The translations under genes and the position numbers were made by a program. Positions 35,017 through 44,340 of a DNA stretch of 64,000 bases are shown piece by piece; positions within the stretch are counted from its first letter, which is position 1, and every line of letters begins with the position of its first letter. The notes beneath the pieces are model-generated. The model ran no database searches, had not been told where the DNA came from, and worked only from the letters and a program-made list of their open reading frames with translations. Origin of the DNA: Ktedonobacter racemifer DSM 44963 (GTDB lineage: Bacteria; Chloroflexota; Ktedonobacteria; Ktedonobacterales; Ktedonobacteraceae); assembly GCF_000178855.1 (NCBI RefSeq), contig NZ_ADVG01000002.1, positions 1,860,001 through 1,924,000 of the forward strand. The letters are read 5' to 3'.

Positions 35017-35289
35017 AGAAACAACCTCTATGTCCACTCATCATTACTGAAATCTCTTTTTTTGTGATACACAGGTTTTTATAGCGTATACATACCTTAC
35101 TTTTTTTATCACAAACATACATCTGCGCCGCTTGCGCCTGGCTACTTACTATACGGACTACTTAACGCCTTCGTTACAGAGGGAGGCGATAAGCACCCGG
35201 AGTTCATCATCGCAAAAACACTCTCCTGGACATCCTTCTCTCTTCCTTTCGTTCTGGATTAGCCCCTGCATCCTCCCAAAGCCTTCCCC

Positions 35290-37503
35290 TTACGTTGAAG
35301 CGGTTCGCAATGTGTAATGGAAGATCGACCCTCTGCCTTGCGCGCTCTCCACCCAGACCTTTCCGCCATGGAGCAGGATAATCTCGCGCACAATAGAAAG
35401 CCCCAGGCCACGCCCCTCAACCGTTTCCGGACCAAAGGGAAGACGCTTGTAGCGCTCAAAGACATGCTCAAGTTCCTCGGGAGGAATACCAACTCCTTGA
35501 TCACTCACGCTGATATGCACACAGAGATCCTCTAGCTCGCTCACGACCGTAATGGCGCCTCCATCAGGCGAGTATTTGATCGCGTTATCCAATAAGTTGA
35601 TCAGGACGATCATGAGCTTCTCGCGATCTCCCCAGAGAATCGGGAGCGCCCTGGCGAGCTGGAGCCGGAAGGTATGCTTCTGCGTACGGCGACGCATTCG
35701 CGCAACCGCCTCATTAATAAGCGCGTTAAGATCAAGCCAGTTAAGGTGGAGCTGTATATGATCCATCTCGAGGCGATCCAGGTCGAGCATATCATTGATG
35801 AGGCTTACCAGGCGTTGCGCGTCCTCGCGAATATCGGTCGCGTATTCTCTGACCTCGGAGAGATTTAGCTCATTACGCTGCAAGATCTCACTAAAGCCTT
35901 GGATGTCTGTTAAAGAGGTACGAAATTCGTGGCTCACAATAGAGACAAGATTGCTCTTCATGCGATTGGTCAACTCTAACCTGACGTTGCTCTTTTGTAA
36001 TTCGGCGACCGCGTGATCGCGCTCATACTGCGCCTGCTCACGTTCGACAAGGAGCGCCGCCAGCCGCGCGACACCCAGAATCAGCGCGTCATCTTCACCA
36101 GAAAGGAGCGGCTCTTGAGCGCCATAATCAATAAGTAGCACGCCCTTCAGCTTCTGATAGCGGGAGATGGGCGCGACCAGTTTATAGGATGGCTGATCAT
36201 AAAAGAGCGTTGTAGCTGGTTCAAGAGGTATGCCCTGGTAAAAACGCCGTATTTGCTCGTCACCTCCCAGGAGGGCATGCAGCGAAGCTCCCTCAAGCCG
36301 ATTACGCCAGAGCAGTTCCAGGTCAGAGGCAGGACTCAAGACGATGGCGGGGGATAACAGTTGCGTCTCCTCGTTTAAGAGCAAGATAGCAACGCAGGAA
36401 CAATCTAGCAAGCCAAGCGGGAGTTGCGCCAGGCCACGCTCAACCTCGGTGAAACGTTCCAGAGGCTGCACCACGTTTGTGGTCTGTGCGATGAGCGTCC
36501 CCGTGTCTTGAGGCTCCGTCACCATCGCCTCGGCCATGGTGAGCAAGGCATGTAAGGCACGTTGTGAGCAGCGTTCAGCCCCCCGCTGATCCGTGACGTC
36601 AATACAAATCATGACTCCGCCCACGATAACTCCCTGGATGTCGTGGATGGGCAGACCAGACATGGTGATATGCACAGGATGCGGCTCGGGTTGATCCTTG
36701 GGGCGGATGCTGACCACGCGATTCTTTTGTATCTCGCCTCGCAACATACACATCATGGGCCACTGCTCCAGCGCAAGAACATGCCCCTCCTCATCCTCAA
36801 ACTGAAACTGCTCACTCAGGGATTGCAGCGTCTGCTGGCCCGCTTCCTCAGCCGAGAGTTGGAAGGCACGTTGGAGCGGAAAACTCAAGCGCTTAATATG
36901 TCCCTGCGGATCGTAAATGGAGATGCAGCGGAAAACGGTTTCAAAAATAACCTCAAACTCTTGCAGACGCTCTTTGCTATCGCCTTCGGTCAAACCAACC
37001 TGCCGCAACAGAGTATCGAACACGTAAGCATAGGGAGTGAAATCACTAAACAGGGTAAAAATACGAGAGGGTTTCTGCGCACCGGGACGAATTTGTGGGA
37101 TAGCACTCATCAAGAGCCAGCGATAGCTCTGCTCATACTCATTGAAGCAGCCAAGCATCATATCGCGCACAGGCTTGCCCTGTTGAAGTGCCAGCGCCGC
37201 TGGTTGTGCCTCCGCAGGACAGGGGGTTCCATCCTCACGAAGCGCCTTACCCAATGGGTCAATCGTTGTCTGCCCTAACAATTGCTCGCGCGTCATGCCT
37301 AACATGGTGAGGGCTGCCTCATTTACCATCAAGATACGTCCCTGCTCATCGGAGCAGAGCGCCCCTTGATCCATGGTCTCAACGAGGAAGCGAGAGGCCT
37401 CATCTGTAAATGTAGGATGCTCTACAGCGGTAGTCAAAGAAGGCGCGATAGCGCTTTTCTTCTGGCTGTGGGTTCCACGCTCCCATTTTCTGCTTTGTGC
37501 CAT
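35290..37503 (-). CDS. Sensor histidine kinase (PAS-PAS-GAF-HisKA-HATPase)
   Basis: 737 residues, no membrane segments, so cytoplasmic. Two PAS-like regions (DQGALCSDEQGRILMVNEAAL and a later FRCISIYDPQGHIKRLSF) precede a GAF-like stretch. The H-box is VSIVSHEFRTSLTDIQGFSE, then N-box DNAIKYSPDG, G1 DQGVGIPPEELEHVFERY and G2 GRGLGLSIVREIILLHGG. It autophosphorylates and passes phosphate to a response regulator, which is not adjacent: an orphan kinase. AAAGGGAGACAG precedes the ATG. Confidence 0.93.
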   Translation of the reverse strand: MAQSRKWERGTHSQKKSAIAPSLTTAVEHPTFTDEASRFLVETMDQGALCSDEQGRILMVNEAALTMLGMTREQLLGQTTIDPLGKALREDGTPCPAEAQPAALALQQGKPVRDMMLGCFNEYEQSYRWLLMSAIPQIRPGAQKPSRIFTLFSDFTPYAYVFDTLLRQVGLTEGDSKERLQEFEVIFETVFRCISIYDPQGHIKRLSFPLQRAFQLSAEEAGQQTLQSLSEQFQFEDEEGHVLALEQWPMMCMLRGEIQKNRVVSIRPKDQPEPHPVHITMSGLPIHDIQGVIVGGVMICIDVTDQRGAERCSQRALHALLTMAEAMVTEPQDTGTLIAQTTNVVQPLERFTEVERGLAQLPLGLLDCSCVAILLLNEETQLLSPAIVLSPASDLELLWRNRLEGASLHALLGGDEQIRRFYQGIPLEPATTLFYDQPSYKLVAPISRYQKLKGVLLIDYGAQEPLLSGEDDALILGVARLAALLVEREQAQYERDHAVAELQKSNVRLELTNRMKSNLVSIVSHEFRTSLTDIQGFSEILQRNELNLSEVREYATDIREDAQRLVSLINDMLDLDRLEMDHIQLHLNWLDLNALINEAVARMRRRTQKHTFRLQLARALPILWGDREKLMIVLINLLDNAIKYSPDGGAITVVSELEDLCVHISVSDQGVGIPPEELEHVFERYKRLPFGPETVEGRGLGLSIVREIILLHGGKVWVESAQGRGSIFHYTLRTAST

Positions 37504-37670
37504 CTGTCTCCCTTTCTGCCTGCCTGCCCAGGCATAGACTCATCCTATTGAGTAGTATCTATACTTCTAGTGTAAGCCCAACACAAATAAGGGAGAACAA
37601 TGACAAGTATGAAGGGAGAGCGAATTTTTCATTAGCGGGGAGAGAGGCGACAGTGGTGTGTAGGTCACCA

Positions 37671-38282
37671 CTACCGCCAGAAAGGGAAGGTATAGCCACG
37701 CCTCTGGAGCACATCGCGAAACCAGGTCACGGGATCCTGGTTCTTGGACTCGGTATGGCTATCGGCGAGAAAGAAGCGAGCATACAGGGGCAATGAGGAG
37801 CCAATTCGCCCCAATAGGAGATCGATCCGCTCCTCAGCGTGCTGCCACCGGCCTTTATGGACGCCCAGGCGCCAGCTATTATACGCCTCATCGTGCAGTT
37901 CGATAATATCTAGCAAGGCAGGATCATGGATATAACGCTCAGAGAACTTGCGCGCGATATAGGCATGGTGATTGGTACCGATTTTAGGACGTGATTCATC
38001 CACGCGATATTTAAAGGCATCATGGGTCAATGCAATCAGACGAAGAGCGCAACGCTCCTGCGAGGCTGGTGGAGGTTGTTGCCGCTCGATATTCGCAAGT
38101 ACATCGGTGATATGAAATTTAACGGGTCCCTCAAGATGACCGGTTCGCGGTATCCCCCATTCCACACCGGTCTGCCACTCGGGATCTTCAGCAATTTGGC
38201 GCTCCAGGGCAGTTTCCAGGGCAAAAGGTAGTGAAATCATGGCCCTCCCAGACTCATTGATGGGTACAAAATACATCTGCAC
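37671..38282 (-). CDS. HD-domain phosphohydrolase-like protein
   Basis: 203 residues. HD-type metal ligands appear in order: His in GPVKFHITDVL, the HD of RLIALTHDAFK, the His pair in GTNHHAYIARKF, the HD of DIIELHDEAYNSW. The set fits a metal-dependent phosphohydrolase acting on a nucleotide or similar small molecule; substrate unknown. AAGGAG lies 11 bases before the ATG. It sits between FemAB-like and sensor-kinase genes on the same strand. Confidence 0.78.
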   Translation of the reverse strand: MQMYFVPINESGRAMISLPFALETALERQIAEDPEWQTGVEWGIPRTGHLEGPVKFHITDVLANIERQQPPPASQERCALRLIALTHDAFKYRVDESRPKIGTNHHAYIARKFSERYIHDPALLDIIELHDEAYNSWRLGVHKGRWQHAEERIDLLLGRIGSSLPLYARFFLADSHTESKNQDPVTWFRDVLQRRGYTFPFWR

Positions 38283-38351
38283 TTAGCTCCTTATACGCAA
38301 ACCAACGCCACTGTCGTGGCTAGCGCTCCGCGCTCAGGTTTGCGATCGGCA

Positions 38352-39407
38352 CTATGAGATAAATTGGCTGGCAAGCTTCATGGCCAGAGGATGATAATTA
38401 TATTGGTAGCCTCCCACAAATTGCACAACACGTCCACCCCAACCGCGCTTGAAACGGTATACACCCGCCATTGCCTCTTCTTCATTGTCTGTGTCAGGAA
38501 TACCCCAGAAATCATAGCTTACGGCTCCGTGGGCCCTGGCCCAGCGAATCGCCTCCCACTGCAAGAGATAATTGGGCATGAGCTGACGCTTTTCATTGCT
38601 TGAAGCGCCATACATGTAAATCCCTTCGCGCGCATATAGCGAGACAAAGATGCCAGCCAGGAGTTGCCCCTCATGCTCGGCCAGGAAGAGGCGCAGGTGC
38701 TCATCTGGATGAAAGCATTGCCAGGCTCGCTGGTAGTACCGCAACGTATGGATCCCAAAGCTGTCACGCTCACTGGTCATCTGCATTAAGGCATACCAGG
38801 CATCGACATCTTCCAGTGTTTGCGCGACGCGCACCGTCACACCACGCTTATGAGCCAGGCGCACATTATACCGCCACTTCTCCTTCATTTGCGCCAACAG
38901 CGTCTCTTCTGAGGGCGTCACGTCCAGGGTAATCGTGCGCAAAGGCTGCACCGCGGGAACAGGCTCCATTCCCGTACGCGCAAAATAGCTCTGAGCCCAG
39001 GCACCTGCTGGCGAATCAGCCTCCAGGTTACACTCTACACGTAGCGCCATGGCCCCCTGTTGGCGCAGGAAAGCATGCAAATGGGTAAAAAAGGTCTCGC
39101 ATAGTTCTGGCTGCGACCAATCGAGCACTGGACCGCGAGGGATATATGCCAGGTGTCCCAGGCGTGCAGGCACACGTGAAACCGTGCGTTGCAGGACCTG
39201 CGCGGCCGCGACGATCCGCTGCTGCTCATCAAAGAGCGCCAGGCGCAGAGGGTGCCAGTTCGGCGACGTTTTCAACTCTCCCCAGTTCCAACTTTGCAGG
39301 AGATGACCATAGGTATGTTCGGCCACAAAGCGTTCCCATTGCCAACCTTCAGCGGACGCAAGGGGGCGCAAGGTATACCTTTGAACAAGAGATGACATGG
39401 TAAGCAT
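38352..39407 (-). CDS. FemAB-family peptidyltransferase
   Basis: 351 residues with the double GNAT-like fold of FemABX proteins: LLQSWNWGELK, LGHLAYIPRGPVLDW, EKWRYNVRLAHKRGVTV, MYGASSNEKRQLMPNYLLQWEAIRWA in two blocks, and YDFWGIPD near the end. FemAB enzymes use aminoacyl-tRNA to add amino acids to the lipid II side chain, so a cross-bridge role is likely. A second ATG lies three codons in (39398). Confidence 0.92.
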   Translation of the reverse strand: MLTMSSLVQRYTLRPLASAEGWQWERFVAEHTYGHLLQSWNWGELKTSPNWHPLRLALFDEQQRIVAAAQVLQRTVSRVPARLGHLAYIPRGPVLDWSQPELCETFFTHLHAFLRQQGAMALRVECNLEADSPAGAWAQSYFARTGMEPVPAVQPLRTITLDVTPSEETLLAQMKEKWRYNVRLAHKRGVTVRVAQTLEDVDAWYALMQMTSERDSFGIHTLRYYQRAWQCFHPDEHLRLFLAEHEGQLLAGIFVSLYAREGIYMYGASSNEKRQLMPNYLLQWEAIRWARAHGAVSYDFWGIPDTDNEEEAMAGVYRFKRGWGGRVVQFVGGYQYNYHPLAMKLASQFIS

Positions 39408-39514
39408 ACCAACTTTCCCAACACAAAAACTCCAACTGTATTACCTATCATACCATGTTGAACGAGGGAGTAGGCTTGTTATAGCAGGGCGCCCAAAGCT
39501 AAAGTTACACATGC

Positions 39515-39520
39515 TATAAT
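39515..39520 (+). promoter_or_regulatory. Extended -10 promoter of TrkA pair
   Basis: TGCTATAAT, a perfect extended -10 box, 58 bases before the GTG start of the first TrkA-type gene; no -35 is evident. Confidence 0.5.
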
Positions 39521-39577
39521 ACAAACTGGTTATCACCTACATCCCAAAAGCGGTCTCTGACCGACAGGAGGCATTCC

Positions 39578-39982
39578 GTGAAAATTGTCATCCTTGGCTG
39601 TGGACGCGTTGGCGCGACATTAGCCACGCAGCTTGACAAAGCAGGACACCATGTCGTAGTTATCGACAACAATAGCGACTCATTTCATCGTCTCAACAGC
39701 GACTTTCATGGCGAGACTATCATCGGAAGTGGTGTAGATGAAGATGTATTGCGCCGAGCTGGCCTGGCAGAGGTTGATGCTTTTGCGGCTGTTACCAACG
39801 GCGACAATCGCAACATCATGGCTAGCCAGATAGCCAAAGAGATTTTCCACGTACGTAAAGTGGTATGCCGTATTTATGATCCCATCCGCCAGAGCACATA
39901 CAACGAACTGGGCATCGAGGCAATCTGCCCAACCATTGTTGGCGCAGATCTGATGTTCCAGGCGCTCATGAATACCAAGTAA
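39578..39982 (+). CDS. TrkA-N (RCK) potassium-uptake regulator, N domain only
   Basis: 134 residues from a GTG with AGGAGG upstream. A full RCK N domain: MKIVILGCGRVGATLATQLDKAGHHVVVIDN with GxGxxG, GVDEDVLRRAGL, and VTNGDNRNIMASQIAKE. There is no TrkA-C domain. Such proteins bind NAD(H) or ATP/ADP and gate Trk/Ktr potassium transporters. It is followed 83 bases later by a two-domain relative, and the two may assemble together. No membrane TrkH/KtrB is in the window. Confidence 0.9.
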   Translation: MKIVILGCGRVGATLATQLDKAGHHVVVIDNNSDSFHRLNSDFHGETIIGSGVDEDVLRRAGLAEVDAFAAVTNGDNRNIMASQIAKEIFHVRKVVCRIYDPIRQSTYNELGIEAICPTIVGADLMFQALMNTK

Positions 39983-40065
39983 GCTCGTTTCTCCAGGTAT
40001 ACCAACCGTCATAGGGCGAAATGCCTGTGGCATAAACAGAAGAAAAAGATAGAGGCAGAAGGACT

Positions 40066-40725
40066 ATGTATATCATCGTTGGAGGTGGTGGCGACGTTGG
40101 CTACTACCTGACCCGAAACCTACTTAGCAGAGGGCACGAGGTGCTACTCCTTGAGAAATCATCGAACCGTGTGCAAACCCTTGGCGAGGAGTTAGGGCAA
40201 TCCGTCATAAAAGGTGACGCCTGCGAGGCACGCATAATGGAGGAGGCCGGGGCCCAACGCGCGGATGTCGTCATCGCCGTCACTGGTGAGGATGAAGACA
40301 ACCTGGTCATCTGTCAGATGGCGAAGAAACGCTTCAATGTCACCCGCACCATCGCTCGCCTCAACAACCCCAAGCACGAGGAGCTATTCCAGAAGTTGGG
40401 CATCGATGTCACTATCAGCCCGACCAAGGCCATTCTCTCACTTATCGAGAGCGAGCTTCCGGGACCACACTTCATTCCGCTGATGACACTGAAGAAAGCA
40501 GGACTGGAGATCGTGGCACTCAACGTTCCTCCGCTCTCGCCAGTTTCCGGAAAAAAGCTCAGCCAGGTACATCTGCCGCGCAAAAGCACGCTAGCCATGA
40601 TCATGCGCGGGAATGAGCCCCTCTTCCCCACCGCAGACACTGAGTTGCAAGAAAATGATGAAGTCTATGCCCTGCTCAGCAGCGAGGGCGAAGAAGAGCT
40701 ACGCAAGGTCTTTGGCAATTCGTAA
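40066..40725 (+). CDS. TrkA/KtrA-type potassium regulator with TrkA-C
   Basis: 219 residues. RCK N domain MYIIVGGGGDVGYYLTRNLL and VTGEDEDNLVICQMAKK, then a TrkA-C domain from about 135 (LEIVALNVPPLSPVSGKKL to LQENDEVYALLSSEGEEEL). TrkA-C domains often bind c-di-AMP. It forms a pair with the single-domain gene upstream. AGAAGGACT precedes the ATG. A 29-bp hairpin follows the stop. Confidence 0.92.
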   Translation: MYIIVGGGGDVGYYLTRNLLSRGHEVLLLEKSSNRVQTLGEELGQSVIKGDACEARIMEEAGAQRADVVIAVTGEDEDNLVICQMAKKRFNVTRTIARLNNPKHEELFQKLGIDVTISPTKAILSLIESELPGPHFIPLMTLKKAGLEIVALNVPPLSPVSGKKLSQVHLPRKSTLAMIMRGNEPLFPTADTELQENDEVYALLSSEGEEELRKVFGNS

Positions 40726-40760
40726 TCGCCCGACTCTGGTCCTCTAAAAAGGGCCTTTCT

Positions 40761-40821
40761 GGATAGAAGCGTGATGGACCCTGGTTGCCTGCGGCAGCCA
40801 GGGTCCATCACGCTTCTATCC
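40761..40821. terminator. 29-bp hairpin between convergent genes
   Basis: Arms of 29 bases with one G/T-type mismatch around TGC; core CCTGG(T/C)TGCC. It is followed at 40823-40845 by GCGAGCGCC-ACA-GGCGC, a mini-hairpin with compensatory changes relative to that after 1139. It lies between the TrkA gene and the convergent permease gene. Confidence 0.75.
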
Positions 40822-40871
40822 AGGCGAGCGCCACAGGCGCGAAGGGTTAAACCTAGAAAGTGCAAATGGGG

Positions 40872-42191
40872 TTAACGAGAAGAGGGCGGCGTCGTCTCTG
40901 GCCCTCTCTCGGCTGTCTTCTTCTTCTTCTTCTCCTCCTCCTCCTGCTCAACCTCGTAGAGCAATTCCGAGTAGGAGATCTCACCTGAAGGCGACTCCGA
41001 GGTGGCTTCAGGTCTTTCAGTACTACCAGGCGAACGTGTCTGCTTGGCAGACTGTTTGTGTAACAACTGCCCATGTGGGCGACGTATCGTCCAGGGGGCG
41101 CGTTTGCGAGCCAGAATCTGGTCCGCGCTCTCACCCCTGGCCGAGCGGTAGATGCTCGCCACTACCACCCAGAGCGCCGCAACGACAGGTGTTGCCAACA
41201 AGGCTCCAAAGACCCCAAAGAGCTGAGCACCAATCAGTAGCGAGAGAATAGCCGCCACTGGATGCAGGCCCACCGCGTGACCCACAATACGGGGTCCCAG
41301 AATATTACTCTCAATGACCTGGAGCGCGACAAAGCACCCGGCAACAATTAATGTACGCGGGAAAGGATCTGGCAGAAGCAACGAGAGCAGCAGTGGCGTA
41401 ATCGACGCCAGGGCAGGCCCCACCATGGGAATGGTTTCAAAGAGAAAGGCCAGCACACCACAGATCAGAGCATACTTCCCCAGCGGAGGATTGACGGCAC
41501 AAATGACGCCAACCAGGATACCAACGATAAGGGCCAGCGTTAACTGTCCACGAATATAGTTGCCCACGACCCGCGAGAGTGCATCTTCAAAGAGCAACAC
41601 ATTAGGCAGAAAACGCTTAGGCGAGAGACTCACCAGGCTATCACGAATGCGTTTCCCGTCAACCGTCAGGTAGAAGCTCAAGACTACGATCAGAAAGATA
41701 TTGATAAATGCATTGACAAGCACAGTCACAAAACTAAGAGCGTTATTCGTCAGCGTAAACGCAAACTCGTTCGCCTTGCTTTGTACACTTGCGATGGTAT
41801 CATCAATGTTTTTCTGCGGGATTTTGATATCGTTGAGATATTTAATGAAATTCGCGTAATTATCGGGTATCGCCTTCGCATAACTCTGAATAGTATCTGA
41901 AAATGCCAGAGATTGCGCAATCAGGCTCGCGGCAAGCAGGTAGCTCAGGTAGCCCAGAGCCCCAAGCACAACGACATAAACCAGCAAGGTCGCGACGACC
42001 CTCGGGACATGATACTTCACCAGGAAATTTACCAGCGGCGTTAATAAGAAGGCCACTGCCATTGAAAGTAAAAGAATAATAATCGCATCGACAAACTGGC
42101 CTAAGAGTGCCCAGGTCGTGCTAAAGATAAGGCCAACGCAGATAATACAGATGAGAATATCACGTGTGCGTTGCCAGTTAATTTGACCCAT
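40872..42191 (-). CDS. AI-2E-family (PerM/YdiK-like) permease
   Basis: 439 residues with about eight membrane helices: a pair at the N-terminus, a hydrophilic amphipathic region (SYAKAIPDNYANFIKYLNDI) and a conserved second half with LVGVICAVNPPLG, FLFETIPMVGPALASI and IVGHAVGLHPVAAILSLLIG. The tail is Lys/Glu-rich (EEEEKKKKKTAE). The family includes autoinducer-2 exporters and Na+/H+ antiporters; the real substrate cannot be told. Confidence 0.92.
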   Translation of the reverse strand: MGQINWQRTRDILICIICVGLIFSTTWALLGQFVDAIIILLLSMAVAFLLTPLVNFLVKYHVPRVVATLLVYVVVLGALGYLSYLLAASLIAQSLAFSDTIQSYAKAIPDNYANFIKYLNDIKIPQKNIDDTIASVQSKANEFAFTLTNNALSFVTVLVNAFINIFLIVVLSFYLTVDGKRIRDSLVSLSPKRFLPNVLLFEDALSRVVGNYIRGQLTLALIVGILVGVICAVNPPLGKYALICGVLAFLFETIPMVGPALASITPLLLSLLLPDPFPRTLIVAGCFVALQVIESNILGPRIVGHAVGLHPVAAILSLLIGAQLFGVFGALLATPVVAALWVVVASIYRSARGESADQILARKRAPWTIRRPHGQLLHKQSAKQTRSPGSTERPEATSESPSGEISYSELLYEVEQEEEEKKKKKTAERGPETTPPSSR

Positions 42192-42712
42192 AGCCTTTTG
42201 TCCCCTTTATTGCATATACATTCTCTATTAGTACGCAGGCACGCAGGTGTATTGTGACATGTTTCCTAACAGACAACAAGAGTTTGCCTATTAAATGCAG
42301 AAACAAGCAAAAGTAACTTCTGTTTTCAGATTACCATGTTCTGGAGACGCAGAAAAGGGAGAAGAGAGGCTTTTTTTGTCTCCAGAATGAACAAATAGCC
42401 ATTCTTTACCGATAAAGGCTAGGGAAAGAGTTCTATATGGTTAGACGAAGTGGCATGTATGGCTTAGAATACAGGAGTGTTGTGTAAAATAAAAATAGGA
42501 ACCATAACAGCACAGCTTGAAACTTTTGGCGCTTCCGTTTCGTCATACCCTTGAAGCAGTCCAGGAGAACCATCCCAAAGCCACAAGGGGATGCGAAGAC
42601 CTAAAGCACAAAGTTTCAGCCATGTTCAGCTCGCTCATATATATCGGCTATCACAATAACAAGATTCGCTGCTGTTTTTCCCACAAAACAGCCTGGAGAA
42701 GGGGACGGATTA
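42192..42712. other. Intergenic region with a long-loop inverted repeat
   Basis: No gene supported. TTCTGGAGAC (42339-42348) and GTCTCCAGAA (42378-42387) form an inverted repeat around a purine-rich loop and a run of T at 42371-42377; it might be a terminator or an operator. Confidence 0.4.
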
Positions 42713-43024
42713 GTGGACGCAACAACCGCCATCGCATCGATGAACGACACGACGCATATGTTGATGACCTGGACGCTTGTTGGGCTACTCTTAGCCTGGA
42801 TGATCGTTTTTGCCTGCCTGGCTCTTCGTAGAGGTGTAAAGCAGGTCGAACGTGCGCCCATGCCTTCAACGACTATAACTCCCACACCAGTCTCCGTTGC
42901 ACCAAAGAAGTTGCATGTTATAGCGGTCCAACCCGTGACCCCCAGGCCTGCCTACCAGGCCAGGGAGCAGAGAATAGCGCACACGCAAGCGGTGCTTTTT
43001 GAGCATACGAGTGCTGTACGCTAA
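42713..43024 (+). CDS. Small single-pass membrane protein
   Basis: 103 residues from GTG (GAAGGGGAC upstream); an ATG nine codons in (42740) is an alternative start. One membrane helix (LMTWTLVGLLLAWMIVFACLAL) is followed by a basic stretch (RRGVKQ) and a Pro/Thr-rich cytoplasmic tail. Not recognised and may be lineage-specific. Confidence 0.45.
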   Translation: MDATTAIASMNDTTHMLMTWTLVGLLLAWMIVFACLALRRGVKQVERAPMPSTTITPTPVSVAPKKLHVIAVQPVTPRPAYQAREQRIAHTQAVLFEHTSAVR

Positions 43025-43145
43025 GCTTCCAGGGTTCTCTATCAAGAACAATCGAGAAAAACTGTACAAGGCAGGCTATGGCAGCCTGCCTTTACTTTTG
43101 CCCAAACTATTATTCTGTTTACGCTCAATTGAAAAGGAAAAGTGA

Positions 43146-43179
43146 GGGGTGCAGAGGGGCTGACGCCCCTCTGCACCCC
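43146..43179. terminator. 15-bp perfect hairpin between convergent genes
   Basis: GGGGTGCAGAGGGGC-TGAC-GCCCCTCTGCACCCC, followed at 43186-43205 by a second hairpin TTGCCGCC-GCA-GGCGGCAA. It lies between convergent ends at 43024 and 43236. Confidence 0.65.
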
Positions 43180-43235
43180 CTTCCCTTGCCGCCGCAGGCG
43201 GCAAAAATACCTTTCGGATGAAACTTAACAGAGTA

Positions 43236-44057
43236 CTATTTGGCTTGTAGATTTTCATTGGGCCTTTGAGGCCGGAAAGCGCCATTCTCGTTAATAAAAA
43301 TAATCTGCGTATCCTGAATATGGACAATCATATCGGGCTTGCCATCGCCATTCTCGTCCGAAAAAGACAATGTGGCAGGGGTAAGATCCTGGTTAGGACC
43401 AATTAAATCAGGGCCAATATAAATCTTTGCCTTCGAACAATCGCTCGCAGGGCACTCAATAATCTCTATCTTACGGTTCATGTTTAACGCCATAAAATGA
43501 CTGGGTTGTGCGCTTGAGTCATTATTATGTCCAACGACATAATCTATCTGAGACGTACGAGGACGTCCATAATGCCAATCATCCTGCGTCACCTGCCACC
43601 AGTTGGATAAAAACGTTAAGGCAAACCACCCCAGAACCATAACAACCAGAAGAAGACCAATATACACAAGTAAATGGGGATGACGCCCTGATAGAGACGT
43701 TCCTCGGAGAAGAGGACCTTTCCCTGGTCCCAACACATCCTCTGTATCAACCACGTGCCGACGCCCAGTCGATACCGCAGGCGTACGTCCCTGGGTCACT
43801 GCCGTCCGGCGCGGAGGAACCTTGCCAGTTGACGCAAGGCGCACGCTCTGGCTTGAGGCCTGTACATCTGCGGGGACACGACCAGTCTCCGACTTGACAT
43901 CGCTATGATAACGGCGCACGCTCTTAGGCATGCGACCGGGCAATTCATCATCATACTCATCATCAAAAAAATCGCGGCTTGCTACCTGCTGCTCACGAGC
44001 ATGCTGGGAACCTTTCGCTGACATGCGTCCACCACGCGCTGTGTAACTCTGCTCCAC
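43236..44057 (-). CDS. Single-pass membrane protein with an FG-GAP-like extracellular end
   Basis: About 273 residues from a GTG at 44057 that has AGGAGAGG upstream; an ATG at 44024 is an alternative. A Ser/Arg-rich cytoplasmic part, a membrane helix (VYIGLLLVVMVLGWFALTFL) and an outer domain ending FSDENGDGKPDMIVHIQD, a calcium-type FG-GAP/VCBS motif, can be seen. Function unknown; the layout suggests an outer binding or sensing domain. The TTGACA promoter at 44145-44150 rules out the longer reading. Confidence 0.65.
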   Translation of the reverse strand: MEQSYTARGGRMSAKGSQHAREQQVASRDFFDDEYDDELPGRMPKSVRRYHSDVKSETGRVPADVQASSQSVRLASTGKVPPRRTAVTQGRTPAVSTGRRHVVDTEDVLGPGKGPLLRGTSLSGRHPHLLVYIGLLLVVMVLGWFALTFLSNWWQVTQDDWHYGRPRTSQIDYVVGHNNDSSAQPSHFMALNMNRKIEIIECPASDCSKAKIYIGPDLIGPNQDLTPATLSFSDENGDGKPDMIVHIQDTQIIFINENGAFRPQRPNENLQAK

Positions 44058-44120
44058 ATTGGTACCGTCCTCTCCTAATGCTAGCGAAACGAACTTTTGT
44101 TCCAAAGCCTTATGGTCCAC

Positions 44121-44150
44121 ATAGTACACTAGAACAAAGGTACTTGTCAA
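44121..44150 (-). promoter_or_regulatory. Sigma-A-type promoter
   Basis: On the minus strand TTGACA (44150-44145) and TACTAT (44126-44121), 18 bases apart, upstream of the FG-GAP-like gene. Confidence 0.7.
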
Positions 44151-44237
44151 CTGACTTTCCTGCCTTTTTTTGCCACTTTCGCTATTTTTATGTTTTTTTT
44201 AATGACTTCGCGTCGGCAACGCTTCAGATAGGGGTCC

Positions 44238-44292
44238 ATAGGAAATAGGGTGGTGGCAATGCCTGCGGCATTGCCACCACCCTATTTCCTAT
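44238..44292. terminator. 26-bp perfect hairpin after BTAD ATPase gene
   Basis: Perfect 26-base arms around TGC with core GGCAATGCC-TGC-GGCATTGCC, about 50 bases after the stop of the minus-strand BTAD gene. Confidence 0.75.
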
Positions 44293-44340
44293 ACAAGCAA
44301 GCTATATTGGGGCGAGAAATTCTGAGTAGTCATACCTGGT

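Noticed and set aside
35056..35115. Terminator between recombinase remnant and sensor kinase
   Set aside because: TTTGTGATA/TATCACAAA are complementary but about 40 bases apart, too loose for a terminator call.
42517..42831. 104-codon frame overlapping the small membrane protein gene
   Set aside because: No ribosome-binding site, and its frame lacks the membrane helix that the other reading gives.
44058..44150. N-terminal extension of the FG-GAP-like gene from a TTG at 44150
   Set aside because: The TTG is part of a good TTGACA -35 box; translation must start downstream of the promoter.
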